The notes: generated by a model not told the origin, from the letters alone. Positions 47,127 through 60,413 are shown, numbered from the stretch's first letter. The stretch is DNA of 64,000 bases from Symbiodinium natans (GCA_905221605.1 CAJNDS010000225.1:204001-268000); one strand, 5' to 3'. A program made the numbers and translations.

Positions 47127-47400
47127 TGCAGAAACTTCTGGCACCTGAGGAGATAGGCTTCTCTGGCTGCCTGACCACGCTATGGCGACAGCTGGACCAC
47201 GATAGCTCAGGCCTTCTGCAGCCGATAAGATTCTGGTCATGCAAAGGTCTGCCATGCCAGGTACTTTCCTTCATGCTGCTGTCTGTGAAGGGGGGGAAGA
47301 ATTGTTCTGTTTTCACCCATTGACAGGGTGTATCTCATTGAGCGACATCGATCCCCAGTGTGCCGCGCAGCTGGCCGACCTGAAGGCACTGGGGGCGGGG
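47127..47400 (+). CDS. Possible exons of an EF-hand protein
   Basis: The segment at 47,127-47,240 reads LWRQLDHDSSGLL, a loop with Asp, Asp, Ser, Gly in EF-hand order. The segment at about 47,335-47,390 reads LSDIDPQCAAQLADLK, which resembles the helix that follows such loops in many dinoflagellate EF-hand proteins. Other exons were not found, the boundaries are uncertain and an unrelated origin is possible. Confidence 0.33.
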
Positions 47401-47714
47401 GGTAATACTGCGTCTAGGGTTGTCATAGTGCCTACACAGACCAACAAACCTTGCCGGCCTTGTGCGAGAGTGAGCGACTACATGTGATTTCTACAGGGTA
47501 TCTTGGGTTCGTGGACCCAAGTCCCATAAGTGTCGGGGATGGCGTTCTGCAGTTTTCGAAGCCGAGGTACTTCTCACCCAGCAGTTCGAAGGCCATTGGG
47601 AAAGGTTCAGGGTTGGGATGCGGATCAAAAAAAATTTATTTAGGATCAAGAAAAAATTTATTTAGGATCAAGAAAAAATTTATTTAGGATCAAGAAATAA
47701 TTTATTCTGTTCTT

Positions 47715-47886
47715 CCGACGGAGAGAGGGAAGGGGAGGGAGGGAGGGAGAAAAGGAGGGAGGGAGGGAGAAGGCAGGAAGGAAGGAAGGAAGCAAGGAAG
47801 CAAGGAAGCAAGGAAGCAAGGAAGCAAGGAAGCAAGGAAGGAAGGAAGGAAGGAAAGGAAAGGAAATGAAAGGTCAGGAAAGGAAA
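47715..47886. repeat. GGAA/GGGA purine-tract microsatellite
   Basis: An essentially all-purine plus strand with (GGGA)n, (GGAAGCAA)n and (GGAA)n sub-blocks. Confidence 0.9.
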
Positions 47887-48112
47887 CATAACATAACATC
47901 ATATGTTATAATATATATATATATGTATATATATGTGTGTGTGTATATATTAAAACAAAGTATAACAAAATATTATAGTGGCATAGAGTAGAATAGAACA
48001 CAATATCGTATAGTACCTTAAACATATAACAAAATCGAAATAGCAAAGCATATATGTATATATGCTGCTTTTTGATATCGAATTCATAATACACAATGCA
48101 TATTTCTTGTTT

Positions 48113-48425
48113 GTTTGGCGCCGGGCAAGCTTCTTCAACGCGTATGAATCCCTTCCAAACCCATGATGCGAGCATTGTGTTTGCAAATGGGGGGGGGGTC
48201 TGCCCCCCCCTTCAAACCCCCCGCTGTTTTTTAAAGCCGGGCAAGCTTGCTTCAAAGCATATGAATATCCTTTCCAAACCAATGATGCGAACGTTGTGTT
48301 TGCAAATGGGGGGGGGGGCTGCGCCCCCCCCCCCCAACCCCCCCCTCTGCTTTCTTAGTCCGGGCAAGCTTGCTTCAAAGCACATGAATCCTTCCAATCC
48401 CATGATGCGAGCATTTTTTTTGCAG
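48113..48425. repeat. G-run tandem repeat array, three units of about 125 bp
   Basis: Units share cgggcaagcttgcttcaa(ag)c, then (c)atgaatcctttccaa, then atgatgcgagcattgtgttt and a G-run/C-run. The same family, more diverged, occurs at 11,955-12,580. Confidence 0.85.
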
Positions 48426-48429
48426 TAAA

Positions 48430-48800
48430 ACATGAAGACACAATAAGATACAGTGGTATACAAGAATATATTACAAAAAGATGCAACAATATACAATAAT
48501 ACACAAAAATACAACAATGTACAAGTATGTACAAGAATTTGCAGCAGTATACACGTAAAAAAGAATAACTTAGAATAATTTTCAGTAGTTGACAATAATA
48601 TTCAATAATAGACAACAGTATACAATAATATACAAAAGTATACAAAAATATACAATAGGATACAGCCATATATAAAACATTTTTCAAAAATATACAAAAA
48701 ATGTACAGCAATATAGAAAACACAAAAACACAATGACATACAACCATACAAAACAGTGTACAAAATTACAATGATATACAATAGTAGACAATAATATACA
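48430..48800. repeat. TACAA-type AT-rich low-complexity tract
   Basis: Repeated tacaataa/tacaaaa words in an A-rich strand. No coding signal. Confidence 0.8.
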
Positions 48801-49079
48801 ATACTGAAAGCGCAGAACTGCTGCAATATCTGCAGCCTCTCTGGAAACTCAGAAATGCTGCTATTTTCAGTAGTTCCCGCATAAATGCTGTGTTTTTTCG
48901 GTATTTAGAGCTTGCGAAGCGGCAGAACTGCTGCGTTTCTGCGCATTTACAGCCTCCGCTCCGCTTGCAAGAAGCCTTCGAAGCCTTCAGTAAATTATTT
49001 TTTGATCCCAAATAAGTTTTTTTTTGATCCGCCTAGAAATAAATTATTTTTTGATCCCAAATAAATTTTTTTTGATCCC

Positions 49080-52000
49080 CTACCCTACAGGGTTCTGCAA
49101 AGGCTGTCGAAAGTCATGGTGCGGGTTGATCTTCACAAATCCGAGTGTTCTGTTTGGCAGGCAGCGCCGAAAAGTTCATGAAATCAGCCAAGATCTTGGA
49201 TCTTTGTTCGTTGACGAATGCTGGCTCGTGTTTTCATGTCCTGATCGTCGGGATGCACGCTGCACATCACGAAGCATCAGTGGTGACATGTGTCGGCATC
49301 ACTGACCTTGAGCTTGCTGCTTGACCTTGCAGGTTGACACGAAGGGCAGTCATCGAGTAAGCAAAGAAGAGACACACGCTGAGATTTCCAAGAGATGTTT
49401 TGTGTGAAGGCGCGTTGACGCACTGATGTGGCCCTCGCTCACTTGGTTTCGTGATTGGTGCGACTGCACTCTGCTGGAACCCAGGTTCGTACGAGCAATG
49501 GATACGTTGAATTGCCCTCCGGTTCGCGGCTTAGCCGAGATAGTGTTGCGGTGCCTTGGTGAGGCTTGGCAGAAGAAGTATGTGAGACCGGCTTCCAACA
49601 ACCTCGCTTGCCTTCTGCTGCAGGGCGCATCCAGACGGCTCTTTGATTTAGTTTGTGGGAGCCTAAGCGGCTGCGGGAAGGCATAGGTGCAGATGTATTG
49701 TTCACGAAGGCCGCTACAACTGCACAACAATTTCGGTGCTGCGCTGAGCATGGCCACTGTGATTGTGGGTTGTTTTGGGTGCGTGCAGACAAACACAAGC
49801 TGGTCCATGCCTCACTGAACCATACCATGCGACGGATCATGTAGTTGACCATGTAGTTGTAGCTAGATGGCTGGGTCCCCACGAACTGATGCTATCCAAG
49901 GAGGGTTCCGATGAAGTCCCATTCGTCGTGCTCCAAAGCATTCCAAAGCTCCTTAGCACAGCCTGGTGAGGTCAAAGACCTGTTGTTTCTGCAGAAGTGG
50001 CCGGGTGCCCAAAAGAGCCTGTGCGGAGGTGATGCCGCGCCATAAAGGCGTAACCAATCCAAAGCAAGGACGCCGCCACCGTACTATTTCGTTCGCAGCG
50101 ACCCACGCCTGCTGAGCAGCTTCCGTGGTGCCGTGGCCTCAGCCAGTCAGCCAGAGTCTGGCTTGTGCGAGTTAAGGATCATGCAGGAACCTTCATGAAC
50201 CTTCGTTTCCTGACGTCGAACGCAAGCTGCAGAACAATCACCTGAACCTGAACTGCTGGCTACACCACGGAGCAGCAAAGCTGCCAAGGCCTTGGCCAAG
50301 CTTCATGGCAGCGCCCTGCGCGCCTGGCCCCGCGCTTGGTTCGGGGGGCTCCGGGGAACCTCTCGAAGGTGGCCCCCTCGGAGCGTCAGCATGGGAGCAG
50401 TGCATGTTGGCTTGCAAGGTGCAGAATCTGCTGGCTACCTCGAAAATGTTTCGGAATCCCACGCTTCTCTCGTCACCCCTTTCCACGACCGAAAAACTGA
50501 AATTTACGAATCTACGTATCGCCTCCAAGGTCTTTGCCCCGTGTGAGCGTGGGAGTCGAAATCGTGAGCCATTCTGAAGCCTTGGCGCCAGCAGGTTCCG
50601 GCTATGGGACCACGATCAGCCGGGATGCTGCAGCAGAAGTAAACCTTGGTTCTCGGACAGCTGGCACCATCTAGCAGAATCTAGCACTAGACGTCACTAG
50701 ACCTTAGCAAGCCGTAACGAGAGCTGCCGAGAACCGGGGACTTTCCATGGCAGCGTGTCATTGTGTTGGTTGAGTACACGTGGCACGATATAGGATTGTA
50801 GGATCTGAGATTCTGAGAGAGTTCCGCAGCTCCAAAGGCTCTTCCGGGTTTCTTGGTTCCGCTTTCGGCTTGGCGTTGCCAGGCCCTGAGAGGGGAATCC
50901 AAGGAGCTTCCGAGAGCAGGCAATACATATCAATACATATACTTTCGATGAAAGGAGATCTGTCGCGCTGTGTGCAGTAGGTCAAGCCTGTGTAGGCGAT
51001 GGCATCCTGGAGTGCTTGTTTGTGCATCTCGCGTGGGTGGTTTCAGCTGCAAAGTGTGTCGTATTCTCGCTCTGGCCAAGCTCAGCTCGACAAACGGTGA
51101 AGCTGGAAATGAATCCAAACTCCCCATCGCCTTCTTGAGACCCCGAGGCGAATATCGCACGCCGCCACGGCGGCCTCCCCAACATGGAGGAGGACACAGC
51201 TAAGGCAGGGAAAGCTCAGAGTGCAGGCTTACCCGCGCAGCCGACGTGTTCGTCTGACAAGCCGACCAAAGCTGCAATCTCATGCAAGCTGAGCTCATGG
51301 GTGAAGGTCTGGAGGACTGTGGACGAGGTCGGAGTTGCTGATGGGACATAGTGCTTCGAAGGCTCCACAAAACCTCCCACACCATCTCACACCCAGACCT
51401 CCGAGGAGTGTTTCGGATGGGCGACCCTCCGCACCTTCCACCCCGAGGCTTTCGAGGCGGGTGGACAATGTGGATATATGTGGATGGCTCCGGCTTCGAC
51501 CTGACGTGCCAAGATGTGCCCAAGGCCGCGACTCGATTGAAACGCTGGGCGACTCTGAACCATGGCGGCGTCGCGTCGGTCTCAGGCAACCGTGTCATCG
51601 TGCGGCATCGAAGGTTTTTTCGTGGGTGCTTGGCCTGCAGGTCACTGCAGGTGTGTTGCCTAGCTCAGGCCAAATTCGTGGCCTCCGTGCTGAAGAAGCG
51701 CTGCTCTGAGTTCGTTTCGCATTTGGGCTCAACCTGCCCTCCCTGGCAGACTTGAGGTTGGGGTTGTCCCCAAGCGCGGATGCGAAGTCCCCGGGCCAGA
51801 GGCTATCGAAAGAAGATTTCCGCAAGGCCTGGGAAGGCTCACGCTGTCTGGAAGAGCCTTCCTGCGGCAGTTGAATAGGTCTTGGTGGACGAAGACGTGT
51901 TGCCAAAAGAGGTGTCGTCGTTCGTGCCACTCTTTGCAACCTTTAGTGAACTCCACGACGCCACGCTGGCAGGCAGCCGATCTACTTTTCGAGGGCTTGC

Positions 52001-55000
52001 CACCCAGAACTGCTGAAACCCTTTTGCCCTGACACAGGACTACCCTATGTGTTTGGCAGCTTCGCTGAAGTTCCCGCAAATGCCTTCAAGTTGTCTGGAT
52101 TACCAGAGGTGAGTCGAATCGGGATTTATTGGAGTCCCCCTTCTGTGCAGTCAGGCTTTGACGTGGATGAGCATGGGCTTGCGGAGCAAGCCTGCAGCTC
52201 AGACCGTTGATGGAATGACGTAATGTGGAGGGCATCTTTTTCAACTTGTTTTTGCTGCTTCCTTGTCACGAATCAGTAAATCAGTGTATGAAGGAAGTGT
52301 GCGGCCTTTAGTGAGCCCTCGCTCATTCATACATTTAACACTAAAAGACCATACAATTTTGTGTCTAAATCAAGGAACGGAAGATACGCACGACCTCTGG
52401 CCTAGATTATTCTCTTCACGGCCCGGTAATACTGTGTGAAACAGAGTGAACACACGGCTCACTCATTCACTCCGTCCATTCCTTGCACCTTCATCTCCAA
52501 GTCCATGAAGCATCAACTGTGGTGCATTCGCTCTCTCATGCCTTACTTCATGCGTCAACTTATTAAATTAAGTCGTCAACTTTTTTGCCGGGGTCCTTCA
52601 TGTGTAGAACCGAGCCGATTGCCCCCCACAGGCCGGCATAAGGCAGACTGTAAGGAGCTGCCCCTGTGGTGCGTAGAGGCGTATTTGCCAATGAAGTACG
52701 GAGGTCCTAACCCACTTCGTATGCACTCCAACACACCAGCTCCGACTGTTCGTCTTCTTTCGGAGCTGCTCAGGATGTACGGTGCCTTGACAAATGGGAC
52801 CTGGTTTTCGAGGACCGCCTCGGACCGGAGAATTGGCTTCAGGGTGATCAGCGTAACATATGCGAGCCTCGCGGCTTGCAGGAAGAAGCTCAAACCCGAC
52901 GGGCAAATGTTGCATCCTTAGGTAAGTAGTCTCTGGCATTTTCAAAATTTTCTGGTATGGCCTTGGTTGGGCAACGAGGTTGGCGCCCCGAGCTCTTCCA
53001 AGCGACATGGCCTTTGAGGCCTTTGAGTGACCCAGGGGGATTAGGATGAGCAGAGGTCCCCCTTCTACTGACAGCCCTTCATAGGGGTTATAGTACCCCC
53101 TATTGTAGTCCCAATTACGGACTGTTAGTATGCGGGGGAGGGAACATGCCAAACTAAGCCACTTGTTTGCCACCGCCGGGCCTTGCAGCTTCTGGGCTTG
53201 TCGAAGAATACGAAAGGGCACCTATTGGAGCTTCTCGTGTCAGTCCGCAATGCTATTCTGCTGTCCCTCACTAGGTCATTCGGAGGCGGCACCAAACAGC
53301 CCGCAGCAGGCAAACTAGGTAAACATCCTTTTGAACAGCAGCGGGGTGCCGCGCCAGTGGAATGGACGATTCGCTGGCGCCCCAGGATGCTGGTGGGTGC
53401 AAAAGTTGTTGGAGGGTTTTTGACCACACCGCTGAGGTTAAAGCCTGAAAAGGGGGAGCAGAAGGCTGGGACAAGCCCAACTAGAACGTCACCTTAGGAC
53501 CTTTCGCTTCTCAGCCCAGCCGGGAGGCCAAAATGGCCTTGGCTCCATGGCATGAACGCCGCCGTGTTTGCATCTGGAGTGAACATTTGGACCTGCGCTG
53601 CTCATATGTTTCTTGTGTGCGATGTGCAGTGCTTCATGCGTTTTCAGTGGGCGTCTCGCAGTGAAGTTGCACTGCGACAGACCCAGAGGCCATGACGAAG
53701 ACGACATGGCAATGAAGGTCAGCGAGACCCTGGACACAGCGGAGGTGCCTTCTCCAGATTAAAAATGCAGACTCTGTCTAGACCGACCCATGGAACGATG
53801 CAGACACACTGCAGCACACTCATGACCCTTGGTACCTGCACAGACGCCACCGCTCATCCAGACCGACTCCCTTTCCATCGAGGTCTCAGCAAAAAATTGG
53901 CTAGGGCTGCTCTCATTGCACTTGCATGGACATAGGGTGATGAGAAGCGATCATGAAGCTTTTTCTTGCATCCGTTGTTGAAGGTCCAAAGACAGGCACC
54001 GCCAATGATTGAGACGACGGAGTTGCCTGAACGATCAAGGTCCGGCAGGTGCCACGGGATGCGTGGGGCCACTCCTTTCGCTACCGAGTATATCTGCGGG
54101 TGTTGCTGATTGATATAATCAGCTTCTGGACATCTCTCGTCACTAGGGCTGAGAAAGGTCTACCGTCGACCGTGCTGCGTGGGTTGTTTTGGCTTGGTGC
54201 GGGAGCAGAAGCAAGCGGCACGCGTTTCATGAGCTTTGTTCAGGCCTAGCAGGCTCATGTTGTGCTTCCTGCGCCGTGCAGGTCTACTCGGTCGTCTCGC
54301 TCACCCAAGTCGCCCAAGTCCAGGTCACCCACGCGGAGACGGTACAGGGACCGCTCACTGACCCAGTTTGAGGCAGGTACCGTGACGAAGCTGCAGCGGC
54401 AGTTGGCAGCCACATGCCCGCACAGGTGAGAATGGCAATGCTGCGACACCACGTAGGCCAGGTCCTTTTCTCTCGATGATTCGCATGCCCCGAAAACCAG
54501 ACTTGACAAGATTCAACCGCTGGCACAGGCAGACGACAAACAGAAAGACAGAAAGAACAAGAGAAAGAGCGATAGACAAAAGGACAGGGGCGGAAGCAGC
54601 CAGATGAGAATATTCTTAATAGCTAAGAAGAAGAGAAGGAGCGAGAGACCAAAAGCATGGACTGAAACGAGAAGCGAACCAGATGTCTCTTCAACTCCGA
54701 AGGCATAGTATTTCGGTTTTTGTATGTGAGCCCTGAGGTTCTAGTGCTTTGGACCAGGGCTCTACTTGAATCACTTGTCTGCTGAAATCCGATGAAAGCC
54801 CATTTGGTGTGATTCTCGCTTCTCATTCTCATCTGGCTGCTTCTTATGCGGCACAAAGGAGTTGAAGATCTAGCCCCGAATCACAATCCTGTTGCATGAT
54901 GTGATACCTACAACAGTTCTCACTCACTCTCTCTGCATGGAATGTTCAACGTTGGTGATCGTCACTGTTGGGCCCTTCGCAAGTTGACGCCCTGCCCACA

Positions 55001-55072
55001 CTGTACCACGCTCCCACTCTGTTGACTTTAGGCGCCCGCGATGCACCAGCCTAGGAGAGATCTTGAACTCCC
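49080..55072. other. Host DNA, no gene assigned
   Basis: Mixed host sequence with several medium open frames on both strands that I could not match to families. A GA-rich tract lies near 54,530-54,660. Exons upstream of the channel gene may be included. Confidence 0.45.
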
Positions 55073-58000
55073 AGAGATTTGACTCCTTTCTGGGCCTCAT
55101 CATCATCTCAAACGCAGCGCCTTGAATTGGATTGGAGCTTCCTCGCCTGCCGAGGCTTTTGGGCTCACAGTGCCTCCCGGGCTGCCAAGGTGAACATAGG
55201 CTTGGACTTGACGTGGCGTGCCGAAGGCAGGGACACGCACATCTGTGGCATGCTGCTCGGAGAAATTCAAGTTCACGCGGGAAGTGATGAGGCAAACGAA
55301 ACTGATCTGCTCCACCTAAGGTTGGAGCACGTGTTCCTCGGCGTCTATGTCGCCGAGCTGCTCATGCGGCTTTTTGTGGACTGGAAACGGGCAATGTCGG
55401 ACAACTGGGTGCGCTTTGTGTCCTGGCACGAACGAGGCAAAAAAGCGGCCTTGGCCGGGCTGCGGAGGAAGCGGTGAGATGATATAAATAGAAATATAGA
55501 CATAACAATAAATAAACAAATATATATATATACATATGTATATTATCATGTATTATACTATATGATATTCTATTGGATTCTGCTATATTATGTTATATTA
55601 TGTTATATTATGTTATATTATGTTATACTATGTTATATTATGTTATACTATGTTATATTATGTTATATTATGTTATATTATGTTTTTGGTTTTATATTAT
55701 ATATTATATATTACATATTATATATTATATATGATATATTATATATTATATACTATATATTATATATTATATATATATTATACATTATATATATATATAT
55801 TATATATATATATATATTCATTTATATATTGTACATTATTCATTTTCCATAATTTACGACGGGCTAAGCTTTTAGGTCACATACTTCGTAGTACAGATTC
55901 AGATCCTTTAAGACAGGTATCGTTTATGCCCAGCAGTGCCACTAGAATCGAGTATGGCAAAAAGCGAGTTGGGAAGCCCCGGCAAACCTGGATACACCAT
56001 GCAAAGAAGTTTGTGTGGGAAGAGACGCTTGGCAGAATATCTTATGAAGAAACCCCGGTACAAGATAATCTCATCTATAATGCGGGTTTGCAAAGACAGT
56101 TCTAAAGCGTCTGCAGAGGGTAAGCCTCCTTTTTTGCTGCGCCAACGCCGTGTCTTGAAGTTGACGTACAGTCGATTCACGGTATGGCTTCGGAAAAAAT
56201 TCATTATACATTATATATTATATATTATATATTATATATTGTATATTATATATTATATATTGCATATTATTTATTTTTGTATTATACTGTATTATATTAT
56301 ATTATATTACATTATATTATATTGTATTATATTGTGTTCCGTTATATGATGTTATATTATATTATATTATATTCTATTATATTATATTGTATTTTATCAT
56401 ATTGTATTATATTGTATTATATCGTATTATATTTATTATGTTTTATTGTATTGTATATTATTATATTCTATTATAATATAATGGTAAGATCGTAAGGACC
56501 TGTTCCTTGTCATCCTGGGGGTTCTGAGCCAGTGGATCCTCGAGCCCTTCTTCGCGGAAGTTTCCGAGGCCCACTGACATCGCTTTCGACAGAGTTTCCA
56601 GTGAATTGCCAGTGAATTTCCGGTGATATGTCGGAGTTGCTGTGCAGCCGGAGCTGGGAATCTCGCACAGGTGAACACTCTTATCCTGCTCCGTATGGCG
56701 CGTCTGCTGAGACTGGCATCTGGGATGGGCACAATGTTGGTTGCCTGCTGTGGGTGCTGTAGGCGTCAGGCAACCCAGAAGCCACACGAAAGCAGTTTCG
56801 ATTCTCGCCAAAACGTTGCCTGCGCCGACCCCCTGGAAGCACGAGGCAAAGACAGTGCGCTACCTGATGCGCTTTCGCGAGTTGTGGCTCCTGGTCCAGG
56901 GCCCCTCGGTCTGCGGCATTGTGGGGAGGAGAACCACGGCTCTTGAACCTTGTCAGGTTTGGCAAACTCTGCCTATACGATGATATACACCATCCTCCTG
57001 CTCGTGGTGATACTGCCACTTGCCAGAAACCGTGGCCACCTGTGAAGCGGTTTGTAAAGCATCCTTGCCGGCACTGAGCTGCGTAGGTACATCTTCGCAT
57101 GCCTCATCCTGCAGCTCTTGTATCAGCACCCAATGCTACAAGAAGACGAGGCCGGCAGTTTGTGCAAGGCTACACAGGCAAGGGCAGGTACTGCCTCCTT
57201 TTCATTGTGTTAGTCTTCAACATCCCGATATGCTAAGATGCGGCATCGCAATTTGTCACAGCATGAGCCGCTGCGTGATCTAGCGGGGGCTCGCCTGTCT
57301 TGGGCACGTATGAGTTGGAACCTTCCACTGAGGACTTTGCAAGGACGGTGCGGGAAAACTTCAGATTCTTGGCACAAAGATTGGGTCTCGTGAGAATTGG
57401 GATGGCTTTTGCCATAGAATTCTCGTAGGGCACAAAGGTTCACAGTTGTTGGTGCTGCAGACAAGTTTGCAGCTTTGGCTTCATTGCATGCATTCTGTTC
57501 TTAAACGGCATAGCTTCATCTTTGCCTTTGTCGTGCTACCTCAAAGTTCCTCATTGCTGGCATGAGGCAACTTACCATCGGCCATGGTGACGCTCCTCCA
57601 GCTTCTGGACGTGCAAGAGCATTCGGCGACTGCAGATGCCTAAAACTAGGGTACCAGTTTTTTTTCCGAGTGTGTTGACACGGGGCGCACAACCGCCGAC
57701 TCGTGAAAGTCTGCTGCCTGCACACCCAGCTTGCGGCGTGCACACCGTTGTGTGGTTGAGAGGGCTTGTCTGGCCGTGAAACCCTAAACCCCGCAACCCT
57801 GAAGGGCTGAACCCTGTGACCTCAAAAAGCCTTTCATAAACCAGCAAGTCTTGCACTGTACAGAAAACTGCTGTATAAGCCCTAATCCCCAACAGCAGCG
57901 GAGTCGGAGCGCGGTCCGCCCAAGTTTGGAATAACAACGTCCCCTTCAAAAAAATTAGGTCATTCTGATGCCCCTCCCCCCAAATTCCCCCAAATCCCCC

Positions 58001-60413
58001 CATACCCGTCTATACCTCTGCAAGACGCCACTCGTTTCAGGGAAGCTGATTGTAGGATCTCAGCAAAAGGGAAGAGGCCTAAGAAGTCAGGAAGGTCAAA
58101 AGGGTCGAGAAGCTCACGAAAGGCAAACTCGGTCACGCTGGTCAGGGGAGGGCCAACAATGAACAGAAAATGGTCGGAACCCTCGTTGTTCCTATTCTTT
58201 CATGGCCACAGCCTCCTGAGCCTAGATTCGTCTCCTTCGACAACATTGCACCTGGCTTGCACGTCAGAGCAGCCTTGCCTGAGCCTATCTGACTATGAAG
58301 CTTCGTCACAGCGCAGAGTTGGGTTTGCTTGTGCAGGGTGGGGGGCTTTTGAGCCCACTTTTCCGTTGCCACACAAGCTAAGAAATGCGACATGAGGGCA
58401 AGTACACAACGCAGATGGTTAGTGCTGAGTTCCCGGCATCTCTTGCGACTACTCTTCGCAGTTGACTCAAAGTTGTTTCAAGTTTGAGAAGGGTTCAAGG
58501 GGGCAGTCTTGCTGACCACGGGAAGCATGCGGTGCCGGTGGGACGCTGCAGGTTCACGTGTACAAGCCCCTTGGGGACAAGGACCCCGTGCCGCCGGCAG
58601 ATTTCTTGCTACATGTAGGAGCTCGAGAGGAAACGACTCCGTACTTTGATCTGCCTGGGTCCCTCGCACAAGCCATTGTGGGCGAAGTGGCAAGATGCTT
58701 GTCGGCCAATGACAGGTGCTTCTGGCGTACTTTGTCGTGGCACCCCGACATGGACAGAAGGGAGTCCACAAAGCACCAAGTGCATCTGCAAGAGTTCACG
58801 GTCTGCTTTTTCTTAGGTCATCCTCGTGGTAGGCATCGTCATCATGAATCTGGCCAGGGTCCCGTTTAGCCGCTCGTGGACGGTGTCCAATTCCGAAACT
58901 CGACTTGTGCCCAGGTCACAGCGGTGATTGTCAACTCGAGCCTCGAGCAGGCAGCGAAGGACAAGCTTGCAGTTCAAGCTTTCGAGTCTTGCGTGCCTGT
59001 CGCATCTACGGTTTAGGTTTGTGGCGGGATGAAACGCAGGGGGAAGGGATGGTGGGTGGTTGCTTTATCTGCGTTTGTGCAGGCAGAAGGCCGTTGAGGT
59101 GAGCTACTGTCAAAAAGAGTTCTCACCCGCTTTCCTTGTTTGGGGTTATTTGCGCCATGTCCACTTCCTCAGGAAGCAGGGAACCTTTCCTTCATATAGC
59201 ATGGACCTCCCTGCAACTCTGGGGGCTCACGGTGTCACGGGGCTTGTTGGCTTATTGTCTCCGCGTGCCTATTTTCTGGGAGACCATGCTGGCCCTGACC
59301 CTTTGCAGGACAAGAGCTTGCTGCTCCTCGTCCGGCTGTAGGGTTCCGGCAGTTGACTATTGGGCTCGACCCTTCAGTCCACCATTATGCTGTTTGTATC
59401 TATGTGTAGAATTCAGCATCGATACCAGGGACAGGGATGGAGTAGAGGCTAGTGCTCCTCGGGAATTCATTCCGGCTATTCGGCCATTCGGTTTGATGTT
59501 TGAGGCAGTCGATCGAGGAGCAGAATCGGAAGAAGGCCCTGAACTCGGTCTTTTTTTGAACTCCTGGGCCCAGTGGGCGCAGTCACCTCCGAAGGTTCTA
59601 GCCGAGCTTCGTGCCATGTTCTTTCGCCTGGACTATGACAACTCGGGCGAGGTCTCTAGCCCCCTTGCAGCACAAGGATTCGTCTGCGTGGAGGGCTCCG
59701 GCATATGTCAAGTTTCAATGGCTGGAAGGAAGCAGGCAATCGAAACGAAACGCTAGGCTGCTGGGTTCCACGAGCAGTTTTGTGGATGAGCGCCGTGATT
59801 TGAGGCAGGCCATGGCATCTAAGGAGAAGAGATTGCCGCAATCGCTCCCAGGGAGCAGCAGGCTGGGTCGGCTCAGAGGTGTGCGCAACATGGTGTTGGT
59901 GCCAAGCCCAAGTCTGCCCCTTATGCTAGCCAAATTCAATTGCGAGCTTGTTTCAGATGCTGCGAGAACTCACTGGCCTGAAGCTGAGTTGTCTCACAGA
60001 CCACCACGCCTCCAAGAAGTTGTTACATCCAAGTGCTGGCACGGAACTCCCCTTTGAGCAGCCAATGAACCAGAAGAAGATGAGGCTTCGACGATGCTTT
60101 GGAGCTTTTCGACGCGCTGGATCTGCAGGAAACTGGCGAGATCGGACACTCCTTCGATCTGGGCTGCGAGGGCTAGATCCATGCTAGGATGCTGGCAAGG
60201 CTAGGCGTCATCATGGCCGAGACTCCGAGACAGTCCTCCTTTGCACAACGCACGCCTGCAGGTTGCCAGAGCGTTTTTGTAAGATGTGTGTTCTCACAGA
60301 TTCCATCAGATTCCGACGTCGCATCCAAGGAATCGAGGAATTCTGCCAAGGGCTGTGGCAAGTCGCCCTCTCCGACAGCCCACTGGAGATTAAACGCATG
60401 CAGAACCTGGGAC
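55073..60413 (+). CDS. Multi-exon voltage-gated cation channel with EF-hands (partial)
   Basis: Exons in order: 55,073-55,116 (RFDSFLGLIIISNA, S1-like); about 55,190-55,245 (VNIGLDLTWRAEGRDT); 55,321-55,420 (LEHVFLGVYVAELLMRLFVD, then WKRAMSDNWVRF, S2-S3-like); 56,671-56,717 (VNTLILLRMARLLRLA, basic S4); 56,848-56,898 (TVRYLMRFRELWLLVQG, S4-S5 linker); 56,978-57,015 (TMIYTILLLVVIL, S5); 58,817-58,855 (VILVVGIVIMNLA, S6); 58,915-58,986 (VTAVIVNSSLEQAAKDKLA); about 59,588-59,660 (LRAMFFRLDYDNSGEVS, EF-hand); about 60,075-60,180 (DALELFDALDLQETGEI, EF-hand); about 60,320-60,413 (GIEEFCQGLWQVALSDSPLE). This is the layout of a single Na/Ca channel repeat with calcium-binding tail in the plasma membrane. 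The pore loop was not located. Introns contain repeats and a LINE fragment. Confidence 0.8.
55490..55845. repeat. TTATA/TATAT microsatellite
   Basis: Long perfect (TTATATTATG)n followed by (ATTATATATT)n runs in a channel intron, ending at the LINE-like fragment. Confidence 0.92.
55846..56105 (+). mobile_element. LINE-like retrotransposon 3' fragment
   Basis: Reads RRAKLLGHILRSTDSDPLRQ, then GKKRVGKPRQTWIHHAKKFV, the conserved segment found after the reverse transcriptase domain of non-LTR elements in many eukaryotes. The frame stops at 56,105. No reverse transcriptase motifs are present, so it is a 5'-truncated remnant. TATAT microsatellite lies on both sides. It is in the same orientation as the channel gene, inside an intron. 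Confidence 0.7.
56190..56485. repeat. TATAT microsatellite 3' of the LINE fragment
   Basis: (TATATTA)n then (ATATTATATTGT)n runs, possibly grown from the retrotransposon tail. Confidence 0.88.

Larger units (their letters stand above)
47622..49079. repeat. Inverted-repeat-bounded repeat block (possible foldback element)
   Basis: The left boundary (47,622-47,705) is a tandem of GGATCAA(A/G)AAAAAATTTATTT units. The right boundary (48,990-49,079) carries the reverse complement, AAATAAATTTTTTTTGATCC. Between them lie a purine-only tract, TATA microsatellite, three G-run tandem units and a TACAA-rich stretch, with no gene. The arrangement suggests a foldback-type element or expanded intronic satellite. 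I found no clear target duplication. Confidence 0.6.

Noticed and set aside
51335-51755. Overlapping plus-strand frames around 51.4-51.7 kb
   Set aside because: No domain could be recognised and the frames contradict each other; exons may exist but cannot be supported.
53523-53540. Inverted match to CCATTTTGGC (spliced-leader-like)
   Set aside because: Same short core only, without the rest of the leader.
57780-57800. CCCTAAACCC telomere-like word
   Set aside because: A single short occurrence without tandem repetition.
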